Notes: generated by a model not told the origin, from the letters alone. 64,000 bases of DNA from an uncultured Actinomycetes bacterium (GCA_903834145.1 CAILHY010000005.1:43468-107467), one strand, 5' to 3'; positions 28,353-37,283 are shown, counted from the first letter of the stretch. A program made the numbers and translations.

Positions 28353-31300
28353 GTGAGCTCCTCCACAGAGATTTCACTTGTTCGCCGGCGCGCAGGAGTC
28401 CCCATGATTACTGCCATCAATAAGACAAGTGCTTGCAATGCAAGCCAACCACGGCGGGCGGTTCCATCGTGCAAAAGTGAAAATTCTCCTACCTGATTTG
28501 TTGAAAATTGAGGCAGACCGTATTCGCTTTTGGTACGCAGAAGTTTCTTACCATCTTGAATAATGATCCAACTGGAGTCGAAGTTCTCCGCTAACGAGAG
28601 TGTTCCGATGCCTGGAGAGAATGTTCGCGTGCCTACTGGATCTGCCAGGATGGCAACCGAGTTTCCTGCTGTGCTTGTGAAAACTAACCTTTCACTCGTT
28701 GTGCCAACGCGCCACACGATTCCTGCTGCTGTGGCTGAATTTCGAACGAATCCACCCAGGCCATCGACTGTCCTAGCAAATTGTTTATCTACCGGAGCTT
28801 TCATAAACATGTATTTAATTCCAAAACCTGAAAGCACCTTGCTACTCATAAGTCCGCTGCCATCAACAATTTCTCGTACTGCAACATCAACTTGAGCTGG
28901 CGCCGCTGGAGCTGTGTCTGGATCTCCAAGTAGAGCATCCACTCCGCGAGCAATATAAAAACTCAACCCTTGTGAGGAGGAATTCGATGCAGAACGTATA
29001 ACCAAAGTTTTCACACCAGGAGTAACAGCAAGAAAAGCTGGCAGAACAGATTCCTTATCGGCACGTACAGGGGAGTTCGCGCCGGTAGTGAAAATCCATC
29101 CGGAAGCAATCACGGAGTAGAGCAGGGTTGATGCAACGACGAGGCCGGCCATCACGTGCCTGTAGTGGAAATGTGTCATTGCTAAGCGCTCCCTGAGTCC
29201 GTCCAGAATGATGACTCCGGCTAGTACGGAGGCGATTGTCGCGCAGGCCAACAACGGGCCTATCCATAAAGATGTATTAGTAGAGGAGCCATGAGCAGTT
29301 AATGACAGGTTGCTTGCCAGAGTTGCAATTGCAAGAAACAGCAAACCTAATTCAGCAAATATGCGAGCCCTTGTTGAAGAAAATATCGCGACGATCAAAA
29401 CGAGAGTAATCGGACTCACTACCCACCATGGGAGCGCACCTACGCCCCCGGGGTTGGCTAGCCATGCAAGATGCGCACCTCCACCAGATAAAGCCAAGCC
29501 AGGTTCTAAGAGAAAGCGAGTGGGATGAATGACTGCCTCGAAAGACCAAGGTAGACATAAAAGCAAAGGCATCAAAATTAAAACTAAGCGCCTCACATAT
29601 CGAATCGTTGCAACTTCTTTATCCCTCGTTATGCGAAACTCAAGAAAATCTGCGCCGGCTCCAACAAGATAGATCATGACGACGGCAAGAAAGGCTTGCA
29701 AAGAGAAAGCCGCGAGAACTCCCAATAAGAGAGTTGTTGAGAATATTGTTTGCCATGAAGATTTCTCTACATGCCGCCCATCAATAATCCGGCGAATAAT
29801 CACTGGTCCAAGAATTAAAGTCACCAGTGTGCCTAAACGCCCAGAGTTCACGCTAGCAATGGCAACGGGTGAAAGTGCGTAACTGACACTGGCACCCATC
29901 TTCAACCAGGTGTTTGATGATTGCGCACGCAGAGATGAGTACATCGAGAGCATCAACAAAATAGGGGTTGCCCAAAAGAAAGCCGAAATCAGAAATATTG
30001 ACTTGCCAAGAAAGAGAGTTGACGCTGCTGCCACAAGCACAATCCACGTCGGCGTTGGCGATGCACTTCCCATTCCAACGCCATGCCATGAGTCGGCATA
30101 TTGCCTCCAAAGGTCTATTGCACCTTGAGGGCTAGAAGGAAGAGCACCGCCGGCTATTGAACCGAATCTGTATCTTGACCAAATCGTGGTCAGCGCAGTT
30201 AGGAAAAGTAATCCAATGATTTCGGGGCGGCGAAATACCGCACGCCATTTCACGGTAGGAGCAGGCGTGAGAAGATCTTCGTCCTCATTGGTTGAGTCCA
30301 GTATTGAAGTTTCACCACTGGCGCTTGGAAGAATCTGTTGACGCAGAGAATCCATACCGCGCAAAGTTCCCATGCGTAATTGAGACCATCGAGGAGGAAT
30401 GAATTCGGCAACTACCCGCGGAGAAATCAACCTATTGGGTTTGCGTGATTTTCTTGCCTTAATGATCTCCCCTGGGTGAATCAAGATTGAACCTACTGCC
30501 AAGATTTCATCCGATGCATACCCCGGTAATTTCGCCAGCAAGAAACCAAGAGCTCGCGTCAGTGCGGTACCGAAAAGTTGTATCGCTAACCAGGGAATCA
30601 GCCACCAGGATGAGTTAGCCAAAAGTACATAAGCAGCATTTCGTCGATCCAAGAGAAGGTGCCTATGAAGAAAAGCGCTCTCTACATCAATGCTTCTGCG
30701 CTCTGACGCTGATGCCTCGGCATGTAAGGCAACGGCATCTGTTACCGCGATAACCGAATGTCCTGCAACGCGCGCTCGCCAACCAAAATCAACATCGTCG
30801 CGGAAGAGCGCCAAATTGGAATCGAAGCCACCGAGTTCTTCAAATACGTCTCGCCGAACCAACATGCCAGCCGTGCTTACCGAGAGAACTTCGTGTATGC
30901 CATCTCGTTGGCCTTGGTCGTATTCGTGAAGTTCAAGGCCCGTCCATCGCGCACCATTTCCTGCAATGCTCACACCAACTTCTAGCAGATGAGTCCTGTC
31001 ATACCACCCACGAAGTTTTGGCCCCGCGATGGCAACTTGCGGCCGCGCTTGCACCGCTTCTAAAAGTGCAGCGAGCGCACCAGGAAGTGGAGCGCAGTCA
31101 TCGTGAATAAACCATAACCATTCGCTCTCACTCACTGAGGCGGGAAGCTTTTCGATGCCAGCGGTAAGGGCTTCCCCGAAACCATAATTTCGATCAACAC
31201 TGATGAAGGGCACTCGCGCGTTCTTGAGTAGTTTTAACGAATCATCGATGGATCCTGTATCAACCGCCAACGTGTAATCCAGCGGACGAGTTTGTGAGGC

Positions 31301-31399
31301 AAGTGAAGCCACAACTTCAGGGAGCCAGGTAACGCCATCGTGGACCACCAGAATTGCCGTGACTACGTGGTCATCCACCTTCTTGGCTGAGTCAGCCAC
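28349..31399 (-). CDS. Large membrane glycosyltransferase (GT2 N-domain plus multipass C-domain)
   Basis: 1016 aa. The N-terminal GT2 domain (about 12-240) shows TAILVVHDGVTWLPE, AVDTGSIDDSL, the acidic WLWFIHDDCAPLPG and DVDFGWRARVAGH. About a dozen transmembrane segments follow from about 270 to 780, then an extracytoplasmic region (about 790-980) and a last helix near 985-1003. It is probably a cell-envelope sugar transferase using polyprenyl-linked donors. GTG 31397-31399 is the start. Order GT2-DUF5719-DUF3499-manB matches actinobacterial genomes. A whiB2-like gene lies 20 bp upstream. Confidence 0.85.
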   Translation of the reverse strand: MADSAKKVDDHVVTAILVVHDGVTWLPEVVASLASQTRPLDYTLAVDTGSIDDSLKLLKNARVPFISVDRNYGFGEALTAGIEKLPASVSESEWLWFIHDDCAPLPGALAALLEAVQARPQVAIAGPKLRGWYDRTHLLEVGVSIAGNGARWTGLELHEYDQGQRDGIHEVLSVSTAGMLVRRDVFEELGGFDSNLALFRDDVDFGWRARVAGHSVIAVTDAVALHAEASASERRSIDVESAFLHRHLLLDRRNAAYVLLANSSWWLIPWLAIQLFGTALTRALGFLLAKLPGYASDEILAVGSILIHPGEIIKARKSRKPNRLISPRVVAEFIPPRWSQLRMGTLRGMDSLRQQILPSASGETSILDSTNEDEDLLTPAPTVKWRAVFRRPEIIGLLFLTALTTIWSRYRFGSIAGGALPSSPQGAIDLWRQYADSWHGVGMGSASPTPTWIVLVAAASTLFLGKSIFLISAFFWATPILLMLSMYSSLRAQSSNTWLKMGASVSYALSPVAIASVNSGRLGTLVTLILGPVIIRRIIDGRHVEKSSWQTIFSTTLLLGVLAAFSLQAFLAVVMIYLVGAGADFLEFRITRDKEVATIRYVRRLVLILMPLLLCLPWSFEAVIHPTRFLLEPGLALSGGGAHLAWLANPGGVGALPWWVVSPITLVLIVAIFSSTRARIFAELGLLFLAIATLASNLSLTAHGSSTNTSLWIGPLLACATIASVLAGVIILDGLRERLAMTHFHYRHVMAGLVVASTLLYSVIASGWIFTTGANSPVRADKESVLPAFLAVTPGVKTLVIRSASNSSSQGLSFYIARGVDALLGDPDTAPAAPAQVDVAVREIVDGSGLMSSKVLSGFGIKYMFMKAPVDKQFARTVDGLGGFVRNSATAAGIVWRVGTTSERLVFTSTAGNSVAILADPVGTRTFSPGIGTLSLAENFDSSWIIIQDGKKLLRTKSEYGLPQFSTNQVGEFSLLHDGTARRGWLALQALVLLMAVIMGTPARRRTSEISVEELT

Positions 31400-31419
31400 A
31401 AGAAATGTCCGACCTACGT

Positions 31420-31695
31420 TTAGGCGGGGCGACGCTTGAGACGACGGCGCTCGCGTTCAGATAGTCCGCCCCAAATTCCAAAACGCTCATCATGGGCAAG
31501 GGCATATTCCAGGCACTCCGAACGAACATCACAGGACATGCATACACGCTTTGCCTCGCGAGTTGAACCGCCCTTCTCAGGAAAGAAGGCTTCTGGGTCA
31601 GTCTGAGCGCATAATGAGCGCTCCTGCCAGGAAAGCTCAACAGTCTCGCCGCTCACAAGCTGAATGCTGGGGCCATCAGGTCGAATATCTGACAC
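31420..31695 (-). CDS. WhiB-family regulator (WhiB2-like)
   Basis: 91 aa with an N-terminal extension to about residue 20, then SLCAQTDPEAFFPEKGG, the cluster cysteines (SLCAQ, VCMSC, SECLEYA), FGIWGG and the basic tail RERRRLKRRPA. This fits WhiB2/WhmD, required for division in mycobacteria. I chose GTG 31693-31695: AAGGAG lies 7 nt upstream, whereas the upstream ATG at 31725 has no Shine-Dalgarno. It is transcribed from a strong-looking promoter with a palindrome, described separately, and lies between GT2 and NDP-mannose pyrophosphorylase as in mycobacteria. Confidence 0.9.
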   Translation of the reverse strand: MSDIRPDGPSIQLVSGETVELSWQERSLCAQTDPEAFFPEKGGSTREAKRVCMSCDVRSECLEYALAHDERFGIWGGLSERERRRLKRRPA

Positions 31696-31752
31696 GCGGA
31701 TACTCCTTAATAGCTTCGGGCGCACCTTGGGTGGCGCATAACCAATGAGTGA

Positions 31753-31781
31753 ATTACACGCGTGTAATCCCTCAAAGTCAA
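31753..31781 (-). promoter_or_regulatory. whiB2-like promoter with palindromic operator over the -10
   Basis: On the minus strand -35 TTGACT (31776-31781), a 17-bp spacer, and -10 TGTAAT (31753-31758). A perfect 16-bp palindrome ATTACACGCGTGTAAT covers 31753-31768, so it overlaps the -10 and part of the spacer. Transcription would start near 31746, giving about a 50-nt leader with AAGGAG. This position suits a repressor site. Confidence 0.7.
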
Positions 31782-31809
31782 GCCCGAGTGACTATATTCA
31801 CCGCTTTAC

Positions 31810-32829
31810 TCAGCGTGAATTTGTGGTTATAAGGGGAAAAACCCCTTCATTTCCGAAATATTCATTCAATAAATCTGTATTTCGCGGGACGTAGGCACCA
31901 GCAGAAATAAAGGAATTCACAATGGAGACGCCCTCAGAAATAGTTGCTCCATCGCTAATGATCGAACCATGAATCTTCGCCTCAGGGCCGATGTGGACCA
32001 GGCTGCCTATGGCGCTACCACCATCAATCTGCGCACTCGGGTCAATAACTGCCCCCGCCAAAGCCACATACTCGTGTGAGCGAAATTTCAGATCCGCGCT
32101 ATCCAAGGCGCTTGCATTGGCTCGACCTGCCACCAAATCAGCCGAACCTTTGAGCAGCGCAGAAGGTGTTCCAATATCTAGCCAATATGAATCATCAACA
32201 ACTGCAAAAATACGACGACTTTCTTGGATGAGAGATGGAAAAGTTTCTCTCTCAATACTTACGACGGCATCTGCAGGAATTTTTTCAATCACTCGAGGGT
32301 GGAAAACATAACACCCCGCGTTGATGGTGTTTGTAATTGGATTTTCCATCTTCTCTAAGAAAGCGCTCACTCGCCCGTCACTATCTATCGGCACGCACCC
32401 AAATGCACGTGCATCTTCGACATGCGTCAAATGCAACGTCACATCTGCATCCATAGCTTCGTGAAAGGCAATTTGCGCAGACAAATCGTGAGAGCTCAAG
32501 ACATCGCCATTGAGAATGACAATTGATTCGTTAGCATTGAGTAATTGGGCGGCATTTCGAATAGCGCCACCGGTACCCAGGGGCGCGTCTTCAATCGCAT
32601 ATTGAATCTTTATATCCCACGCAGATCCATCCCCAAAGTAGGGCAGAAAAACTTCAGAAAGATAAGAAGTAGCAAGGACAATCGAAGTAATGCCCGCTCG
32701 CTTGGCCATCGCCAATTGATGTTCGGTGACTGGCAAACCTGCCAGTGGCAACATGGGTTTGGGGACCGACTTAGTAAGGGGCATCAAGCGAGTCCCCATG
32801 CCACCAACGAGCAAGATTGCTTGAGTCAT
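31810..32829 (-). CDS. NDP-sugar pyrophosphorylase (mannose-1-phosphate guanylyltransferase type)
   Basis: 339 aa. The nucleotidyltransferase domain (about 1-235) opens with LLVGGMGTRLMPLTKSVPKP, and has APLGTGGAIRNA and the metal-binding ILNGDVL; a left-handed beta helix (about 250-330, IDPSAQIDGGSAIG) closes it. Likely makes GDP-mannose from mannose 1-phosphate supplied by ManB. It resembles Rv3264c in type and position. The gene lies 4 bp after dapC on the same strand. The stop is TGA at 31810-31812. Confidence 0.88.
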   Translation of the reverse strand: MTQAILLVGGMGTRLMPLTKSVPKPMLPLAGLPVTEHQLAMAKRAGITSIVLATSYLSEVFLPYFGDGSAWDIKIQYAIEDAPLGTGGAIRNAAQLLNANESIVILNGDVLSSHDLSAQIAFHEAMDADVTLHLTHVEDARAFGCVPIDSDGRVSAFLEKMENPITNTINAGCYVFHPRVIEKIPADAVVSIERETFPSLIQESRRIFAVVDDSYWLDIGTPSALLKGSADLVAGRANASALDSADLKFRSHEYVALAGAVIDPSAQIDGGSAIGSLVHIGPEAKIHGSIISDGATISEGVSIVNSFISAGAYVPRNTDLLNEYFGNEGVFPLITTNSR

Positions 32830-32833
32830 TTAA

Positions 32834-33916
32834 TTATGAAGAAATTTCTTGATGTGCCAGCAACCGTTGTGCTGCGGCTTCGATCTGATCATCAGTTGCA
32901 GTAAGTGCAACGCGAATATGTCGGGCTCCGCTTTCACCGTAGAAATGTCCCGGAGTGGCAAGTATGCCTAAGTCTGCGAGGGCTGATACCGAGTCCCAAT
33001 CTGCTTCATCTCTCGTGCACCAAATATAAAGTCCTGCTTTTGACTCCTCGACGCGAAATCCAAACTTTTCAAGCGCCGGTGCCAAGCGTTCGCGCCGAGC
33101 GTTGTATCTGAGTCTCTGTTGCCCAACATGCAGGTCATCGCCAAGTGCAGCAATCATTGCTTTTTGAACAGGCAAAGGAAGGATCATCCCTGCATGTTTT
33201 CTTACCTCACGCAATCGTGAAATGATTTTTGTATCTCCTACGACGAAGGCCGCTCGGTAGCCAGCCATATTTGAGCGCTTAGAAAGTGAATGAACAGAAA
33301 GAATGTTGGTGTTATCTCCTCCTGTGTGCGCGAGAATCGACGTAGGCGAAGCTGAATGCCCAAACTCTAAATAACATTCGTCGGATACAACTAACGAGTT
33401 ATTACCTCGTCCTCGTGCCCAAGCAATGACATCGGCCAACTCCTGTTGGCTGTGAACTCGCCCTGTTGGATTCGAAGGTGAATTCACCCAAGCAAAATCA
33501 GCTGCTGGCCATTCTTTAGGGGAAATATGAACGGGAGTTCCAACCGCGCCAGCCAAAATTGCACCGACGCTATAGGTTGGGTAAGCAACATCCGGATACA
33601 GCACCGACTTCGCTTCCAATAATGTGGGAAGCCATGCAACGAGTTCTTTAGATCCAATAACTGGAAGTACGTCGAAATCACCCGTAGCCCCAAGTCGCGC
33701 TTTCGCCCACTCTGCAATGGCACTTCGAAGTTCGACAGTGCCTGCAGTGAGTGGATAGCCAGGTGAGTTTGATGCATCTTTAAATGCTTGTTGAATGAAC
33801 TCCGGAGTCGCATCAACGGGAGTCCCTACTGATAAATCAATAATTCCCTGCGGGTGCGCTCGAGCACGATCTCCAAATGGGGCAAGCGTGTCCCAAGGAA
33901 AATCAGGGAGTTTCAG
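32834..33916 (-). CDS. dapC: Succinyldiaminopimelate aminotransferase (DapC-like), CTG start
   Basis: 360 aa class I PLP aminotransferase, probably in lysine and meso-diaminopimelate synthesis. It opens LKLPDFPWDTLAPFGDRA with IIDLSVGTPVD and SPGYPLTAGTVELR, all typical of DapC. SPSNPTGRVHS, VVSDECYLEFG and PLP lysine in HSLSKRSNMAGYRAAF follow. The full N-terminus is open only if translation starts at CTG 33914-33916, which has AGAAGG 7 nt before it; the first ATG/GTG/TTG in frame is at 33619, after 99 conserved residues. The TAA of fdxA (33929-33931) is in the same frame, four codons upstream. DapD is at 47.1 kb. Confidence 0.85.
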   Translation of the reverse strand: MKLPDFPWDTLAPFGDRARAHPQGIIDLSVGTPVDATPEFIQQAFKDASNSPGYPLTAGTVELRSAIAEWAKARLGATGDFDVLPVIGSKELVAWLPTLLEAKSVLYPDVAYPTYSVGAILAGAVGTPVHISPKEWPAADFAWVNSPSNPTGRVHSQQELADVIAWARGRGNNSLVVSDECYLEFGHSASPTSILAHTGGDNTNILSVHSLSKRSNMAGYRAAFVVGDTKIISRLREVRKHAGMILPLPVQKAMIAALGDDLHVGQQRLRYNARRERLAPALEKFGFRVEESKAGLYIWCTRDEADWDSVSALADLGILATPGHFYGESGARHIRVALTATDDQIEAAAQRLLAHQEISS

Positions 33917-33928
33917 AAGAGAACCTTC

Positions 33929-34249
33929 TTAGGCCTGAGCAGGCGCAGCAGCGACTACAACCGCGTGATCTGTATGTGTTGGTCCAACCTTAGCCGCGCC
34001 CCCGGGTGATCCAATCTCAACAAAAAATTCGGTATTCACTTTGGTGAATTCGCTCCACTGACCTGGGACATCGTCCTCGTAATAAATTGCTTCTACGGGA
34101 CACACTGGTTCGCACGCGCCACAATCAACGCACTCATCAGGTTGGATGTACAGCATGCGATTACCTTCGTAGATGCAATCCACTGGACATTCCTCGATGC
34201 AGGATTTATCTTTCACATCGATACATGGTTCAGCAATTACATAAGTCAC
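33929..34249 (-). CDS. fdxA: 7Fe ferredoxin (FdxA type)
   Basis: 106 aa. N-terminal VTYVIAEPCIDVKDKSCIEE starts the 3Fe/4Fe ferredoxin, with CPVDCIYEG and DECVDCGACEPVCPVEAIY forming the clusters. It carries electrons at low potential. GTG 34247-34249 is the start, with GGAGG 5 nt upstream; the upstream ATG at 34288 has no such signal. The C-terminus (about 80-106) is Ala- and Val-rich beyond the cluster domain. In mycobacteria a ferredoxin gene (fdxC) also lies beside the dapC-like aminotransferase. Its TAA is in frame with dapC. Confidence 0.9.
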   Translation of the reverse strand: MTYVIAEPCIDVKDKSCIEECPVDCIYEGNRMLYIQPDECVDCGACEPVCPVEAIYYEDDVPGQWSEFTKVNTEFFVEIGSPGGAAKVGPTHTDHAVVVAAAPAQA

Positions 34250-34350
34250 GGAAACCTCCAAGTGTGCAAACAAGTATGTGAGAGCCATAAGTGTATTCCC
34301 GACTCTTGCAATCGCGCGATTTTGGCGCTCCGCTAGCGCTCATTTCCAAT

Positions 34351-34356
34351 TATCGT
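34351..34356 (+). promoter_or_regulatory. -10 box TATCGT for the GNAT gene
   Basis: TATCGT, spacer TACCCC (6 nt), ATG at 34363. It decides the start of the GNAT protein over the upstream GTG at 34291, which lacks any translation signal. Confidence 0.5.
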
Positions 34357-34362
34357 TACCCC

Positions 34363-35304
34363 ATGGGGCCAGGGGCGCAGGAGATAGGACATCGACTCAC
34401 TATTCGCTTGAACGAGCCTGAGGGTGGCTTTAAAGACATTATGGGAATCTTGGAATCTGAGACGACCCTGCGCAAGAAGGATGGGTCGCTCGTGCAATTC
34501 CAACCAAGCGAGGTAGCAATTTGGAGAAAGATCACGCCGCCAAAAGAGAGGGCCGGCCACGGGGCGCCCTTGTCCTTGCGTATTCGCGATATGGAAACCG
34601 CCGCAAACGCAACGTGGCCCGCTAAGGAGATCCAACAAATCGGCCATTGGTTATTGCGAGCATCTGGAAAATTCACCATGCGCGCTAATTCGGTCCTGCC
34701 CCTTGGGACCCCGCCTTATGGTGATCCAGGAATGGAGATCCATGAAGCAATTTCAGTGGTAACCGACTTCTATAAGCAACATAAGCTTCCCGCGATTTTT
34801 CATATTCCCCTGCCCACCTATTTTCCATTAGATGACTTACTTCATGAAGCAGGATGGATAGAGAAAATCACAGCCCAGGTAATGGTCGGTGATATTGGGC
34901 CCGTAAACATTTCCACGAATCCGCTGGGTACTTGGGAATTTGCAGACTCCCCCACTGATGAATGGCTCAGTGTCCAAAGTGATCACGAAGTTGCAGAGAT
35001 TATGAAAAGCGCTCCAGCAACGTATGCGGCGTTGCGTGTAGAGGGCGAAATGGTTGCCGTTGGCCGTGGGGCGCCGTATGAAAAATGGAGCGTTCTGAGT
35101 CGACTGTACGTTAAACCAGATTATCGCCGGCAAGGGATCGCACAAGAATTAATCTATGCCTTACTTGCGGTGGCTAAAAACCAAGGAGCTACAAAATCAT
35201 TGCTTCAGGTGGATGAAAAGAATCATTCTGCTATTGATCTATACACAAAAATCGGTTTCTTCCATCACCATAGTTATACCTATCGTGTACTTGCTGAAGA
35301 TTAA
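34363..35304 (+). CDS. GNAT-family N-acetyltransferase (Rv0428c-like)
   Basis: 313 aa two-part protein. The N-terminal region begins MGPGAQEIGHRLTIRL and has an SH3-like text (GFKDIMGILESETTLRKKDG, ITPPKERAG). The C-terminal GNAT domain (about 190-313) shows SRLYVKPDYRRQGIAQELIY, the acetyl-CoA loop, then LQVDEKNHSAIDLYTKIGF. Substrate unknown. The frame is open from 34291 (GTG), but the family usually begins near this ATG and a TATCGT box sits 6 nt before it. One base separates its stop from the convergent DUF6113 gene. Confidence 0.75.
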   Translation: MGPGAQEIGHRLTIRLNEPEGGFKDIMGILESETTLRKKDGSLVQFQPSEVAIWRKITPPKERAGHGAPLSLRIRDMETAANATWPAKEIQQIGHWLLRASGKFTMRANSVLPLGTPPYGDPGMEIHEAISVVTDFYKQHKLPAIFHIPLPTYFPLDDLLHEAGWIEKITAQVMVGDIGPVNISTNPLGTWEFADSPTDEWLSVQSDHEVAEIMKSAPATYAALRVEGEMVAVGRGAPYEKWSVLSRLYVKPDYRRQGIAQELIYALLAVAKNQGATKSLLQVDEKNHSAIDLYTKIGFFHHHSYTYRVLAED

Positions 35305-35305
35305 T

Positions 35306-35617
35306 TTAAACTTTTGCAGCAACGGAAATTATGAGCATGACAACACCGGCAAGAATTAGCGAGTCGCCCATCGTATTACCCTCGATGAGTAACTCATTTC
35401 CTACGCCCAATACCCCTGCGCGCAGGACGATCAGGAACCATCCACATGCGGCAATAGATTTATATAGACGCCTTCCCCAACCTCGTCCAATGAGCCAAAT
35501 TCCAACGCCACTTCCGATCAGGGAAATGATCAGCCCACCAGGGACAAAAGCGTTATGCAACAAGGCAGAACAAGCACCGAATGCAACTCCTAGAAAAGCC
35601 GAGACGACTATCTTCAT
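35306..35617 (-). CDS. Small membrane protein (DUF6113-like)
   Basis: 103 aa with four hydrophobic helices (about 5-25, 28-45, 55-75 and 82-102). EGNTMGDSLILAGVVML near the C-terminus matches a motif of the DUF6113 family, which lies next to mshB in many actinobacteria. The gene's ATG overlaps the mshB stop by 4 bp. Function unknown. Confidence 0.6.
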   Translation of the reverse strand: MKIVVSAFLGVAFGACSALLHNAFVPGGLIISLIGSGVGIWLIGRGWGRRLYKSIAACGWFLIVLRAGVLGVGNELLIEGNTMGDSLILAGVVMLIISVAAKV

Positions 35618-36510
35618 TCAGCGATGATGCCTGCGAATAAATCCGTCTCGCGACCATCGGAATTAAACGGTGCGGATGCGGTTCCCTTTACAAGGGAGTA
35701 GAACTCCAGACCCCAAATCTGGGATCCCAGATTATTTGAAAGCGCGAAGAATGGTCCGTCCAGCGCGATCTGAGTTTCATGCGCTTTCATCGCAGCCATT
35801 TTTGCATCAACCATTGCTGTTCCATCGACAACTGCTGTCACAAGCTCGTCGGCCTTTACAAAGGGAAGATCATCCACGCTTTCAGCGCCAAAGAAATCAG
35901 AGCCCGAGGCTTTCATTGCCTCAATACCCTGAGCGATAATTGATTTAGGCATTGCATTCCAATAGATCTTTTGAATCTCCCACTTATTTCCTGATTGCAG
36001 CGATAACTCAGCAGCACGCATTGCTACACGATGCGCCTGAATGTGGTCAGGGTGTCCGTATCCACCTATTTCATCATAAGTAATTAGCACATGCGGCTTC
36101 ACTTCTTGAATCACGTCAACAACCATACGCGCAGCGGTATCGAGGTCGGCTTGCCAAAATACATCGGGTCGATTATTTGGCTCAGTACCCATCATTCCGC
36201 TATCACGAAACATGACTTCTTCATTTCCAAGAAATCTATGGTCCTTAATTCCCAATTCGATCATTGCATTTGCTAGTTCAGTAATTCGATGATTGCCTAA
36301 TTGATCATTTTCTGATGCAGCCAAGTGTGAAAGCCCAGGGACCAAGACCTCGCCCTCTTCGCCACGAGTGCAAGTAATCAACGTGATGTGAGCCCCGAGA
36401 GAGGCGTAATGCGCCATCGTGGCGCCATTATTGATGGTTTCATCATCGGGATGAGCATGAACCAGGAGCGCTCGATAACCGGAATATGGCAGTGACGTCA
36501 TATTCGCCAT
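35614..36510 (-). CDS. mshB: MshB deacetylase of mycothiol synthesis
   Basis: 298 aa zinc-dependent LmbE-type deacetylase that removes acetate from GlcNAc-Ins, the second step of mycothiol synthesis. VHAHPDDE (near 13-20) is the metal site; GYGHPDHIQAHRVAMRA gives the third ligand; DDETINNGATMAHYA and TCTRGEEGEV are family text. It marks the organism as an actinobacterium with mycothiol as thiol buffer. ATG 36508-36510 has GAGAGG 9 nt upstream. It is divergent from tetR. Confidence 0.9.
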   Translation of the reverse strand: MANMTSLPYSGYRALLVHAHPDDETINNGATMAHYASLGAHITLITCTRGEEGEVLVPGLSHLAASENDQLGNHRITELANAMIELGIKDHRFLGNEEVMFRDSGMMGTEPNNRPDVFWQADLDTAARMVVDVIQEVKPHVLITYDEIGGYGHPDHIQAHRVAMRAAELSLQSGNKWEIQKIYWNAMPKSIIAQGIEAMKASGSDFFGAESVDDLPFVKADELVTAVVDGTAMVDAKMAAMKAHETQIALDGPFFALSNNLGSQIWGLEFYSLVKGTASAPFNSDGRETDLFAGIIAE

Positions 36511-36593
36511 TCTGCCCTACCTCTCTGGCCCGAGCAATCTTTAGCATCCTGTAGTAGCCGCTCCTAACGTGGCGCGAGAGCAACCTTCTCCCC

Positions 36594-36599
36594 TACGAT
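36594..36599 (+). promoter_or_regulatory. -10 box TACGAT for tetR
   Basis: TACGAT, spacer TAGCGCA (7 nt), ATG at 36607. There is no Shine-Dalgarno sequence before the ATG. Confidence 0.45.
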
Positions 36600-36606
36600 T
36601 AGCGCA

Positions 36607-37224
36607 ATGTCTACCGGTGAAGCACGTACAGATAACAAGGCACGTCTGCCTCGAGATGAACGACGCGCGCAACTTCTCAGCGCCGCCTTAGAGGTCTTTA
36701 CCGCCGCCGGTTATCACTCAGCGGCCATGGATGAAATCGCCGACCGTGCCAGCGTAAGCAAGCCGGTGCTCTATCAACACTTCCCGTCGAAATTAGAGCT
36801 CTACTTAGCGGTACTTGATTTACATATTGATTCTTTGGTTTTCCAAATTCAAAAAGCGATCGCCTCTACTCCTGAAAATTCGAACCGCGTGAGTGCCACC
36901 GTTGAGGCCTATTTTGCATTTATCGACAGTGAAGGTGAAGCTTTCCGTTTATTATTCGAAAGCGATATGAGCGTTGAGCCAGCAGTTCGCGAGCGGTTAA
37001 ATCGCATGACCTACGACTGTGCAGCTGCCGTCAGTGCGGTGATTTCAATAGACACCGGATTACCACAAGAAGCAGCGATGCTTCTTGGTGTCGGACTTAT
37101 CGGAAGTGCTCAAGTAACGGCGCGACATTGGTTAGAGCGCGACAGCAAACTCACTCGTGATCAAGCAACCAACCTTGTATCAAATGTTATTTGGCGAGGA
37201 ATTTCAGGTTTCCCTCGCACCTAA
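36607..37224 (+). CDS. TetR-family transcriptional regulator
   Basis: 205 aa. The HTH (about 18-65, RRAQLLSAALEVFTAAGY and VSKPVLYQHFPSKLELYLAVL) is standard; the C-terminal ligand domain is helical. It resembles Rv3208 in sequence type and in its neighbours DUF3107 and rhlE, a conserved actinobacterial trio. The target genes and ligand are unknown. It probably regulates its own divergent region with mshB. Confidence 0.85.
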   Translation: MSTGEARTDNKARLPRDERRAQLLSAALEVFTAAGYHSAAMDEIADRASVSKPVLYQHFPSKLELYLAVLDLHIDSLVFQIQKAIASTPENSNRVSATVEAYFAFIDSEGEAFRLLFESDMSVEPAVRERLNRMTYDCAAAVSAVISIDTGLPQEAAMLLGVGLIGSAQVTARHWLERDSKLTRDQATNLVSNVIWRGISGFPRT

Positions 37225-37271
37225 GTTGAGCGCGAATTAACTGTAATTCGGCAATCAAGGACGTTACTCGG

Positions 37272-37277
37272 TAGGAT
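37272..37277 (+). promoter_or_regulatory. -10 box TAGGAT for DUF3107
   Basis: TAGGAT, spacer TTACAT (6 nt), ATG at 37284. It gives DUF3107-rhlE its own transcript downstream of tetR. Confidence 0.5.
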
Positions 37278-37283
37278 TTACAT

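Noticed and set aside
31831..31847. Hairpin AAGGGG-AAAAA-CCCCTT as terminator
   Set aside because: It lies inside the last codons of the NDP-mannose pyrophosphorylase and no T-run follows on the minus strand.
33484..33816. Minus-strand open frame of 110 codons over the dapC 5' part
   Set aside because: It is the wrong frame; the dapC frame itself is open through this region and gives conserved aminotransferase sequence.
34291..34362. Upstream GTG start for the GNAT protein
   Set aside because: The added 24 residues match nothing and have no ribosome site; ATG 34363 has a -10 box and the family start.
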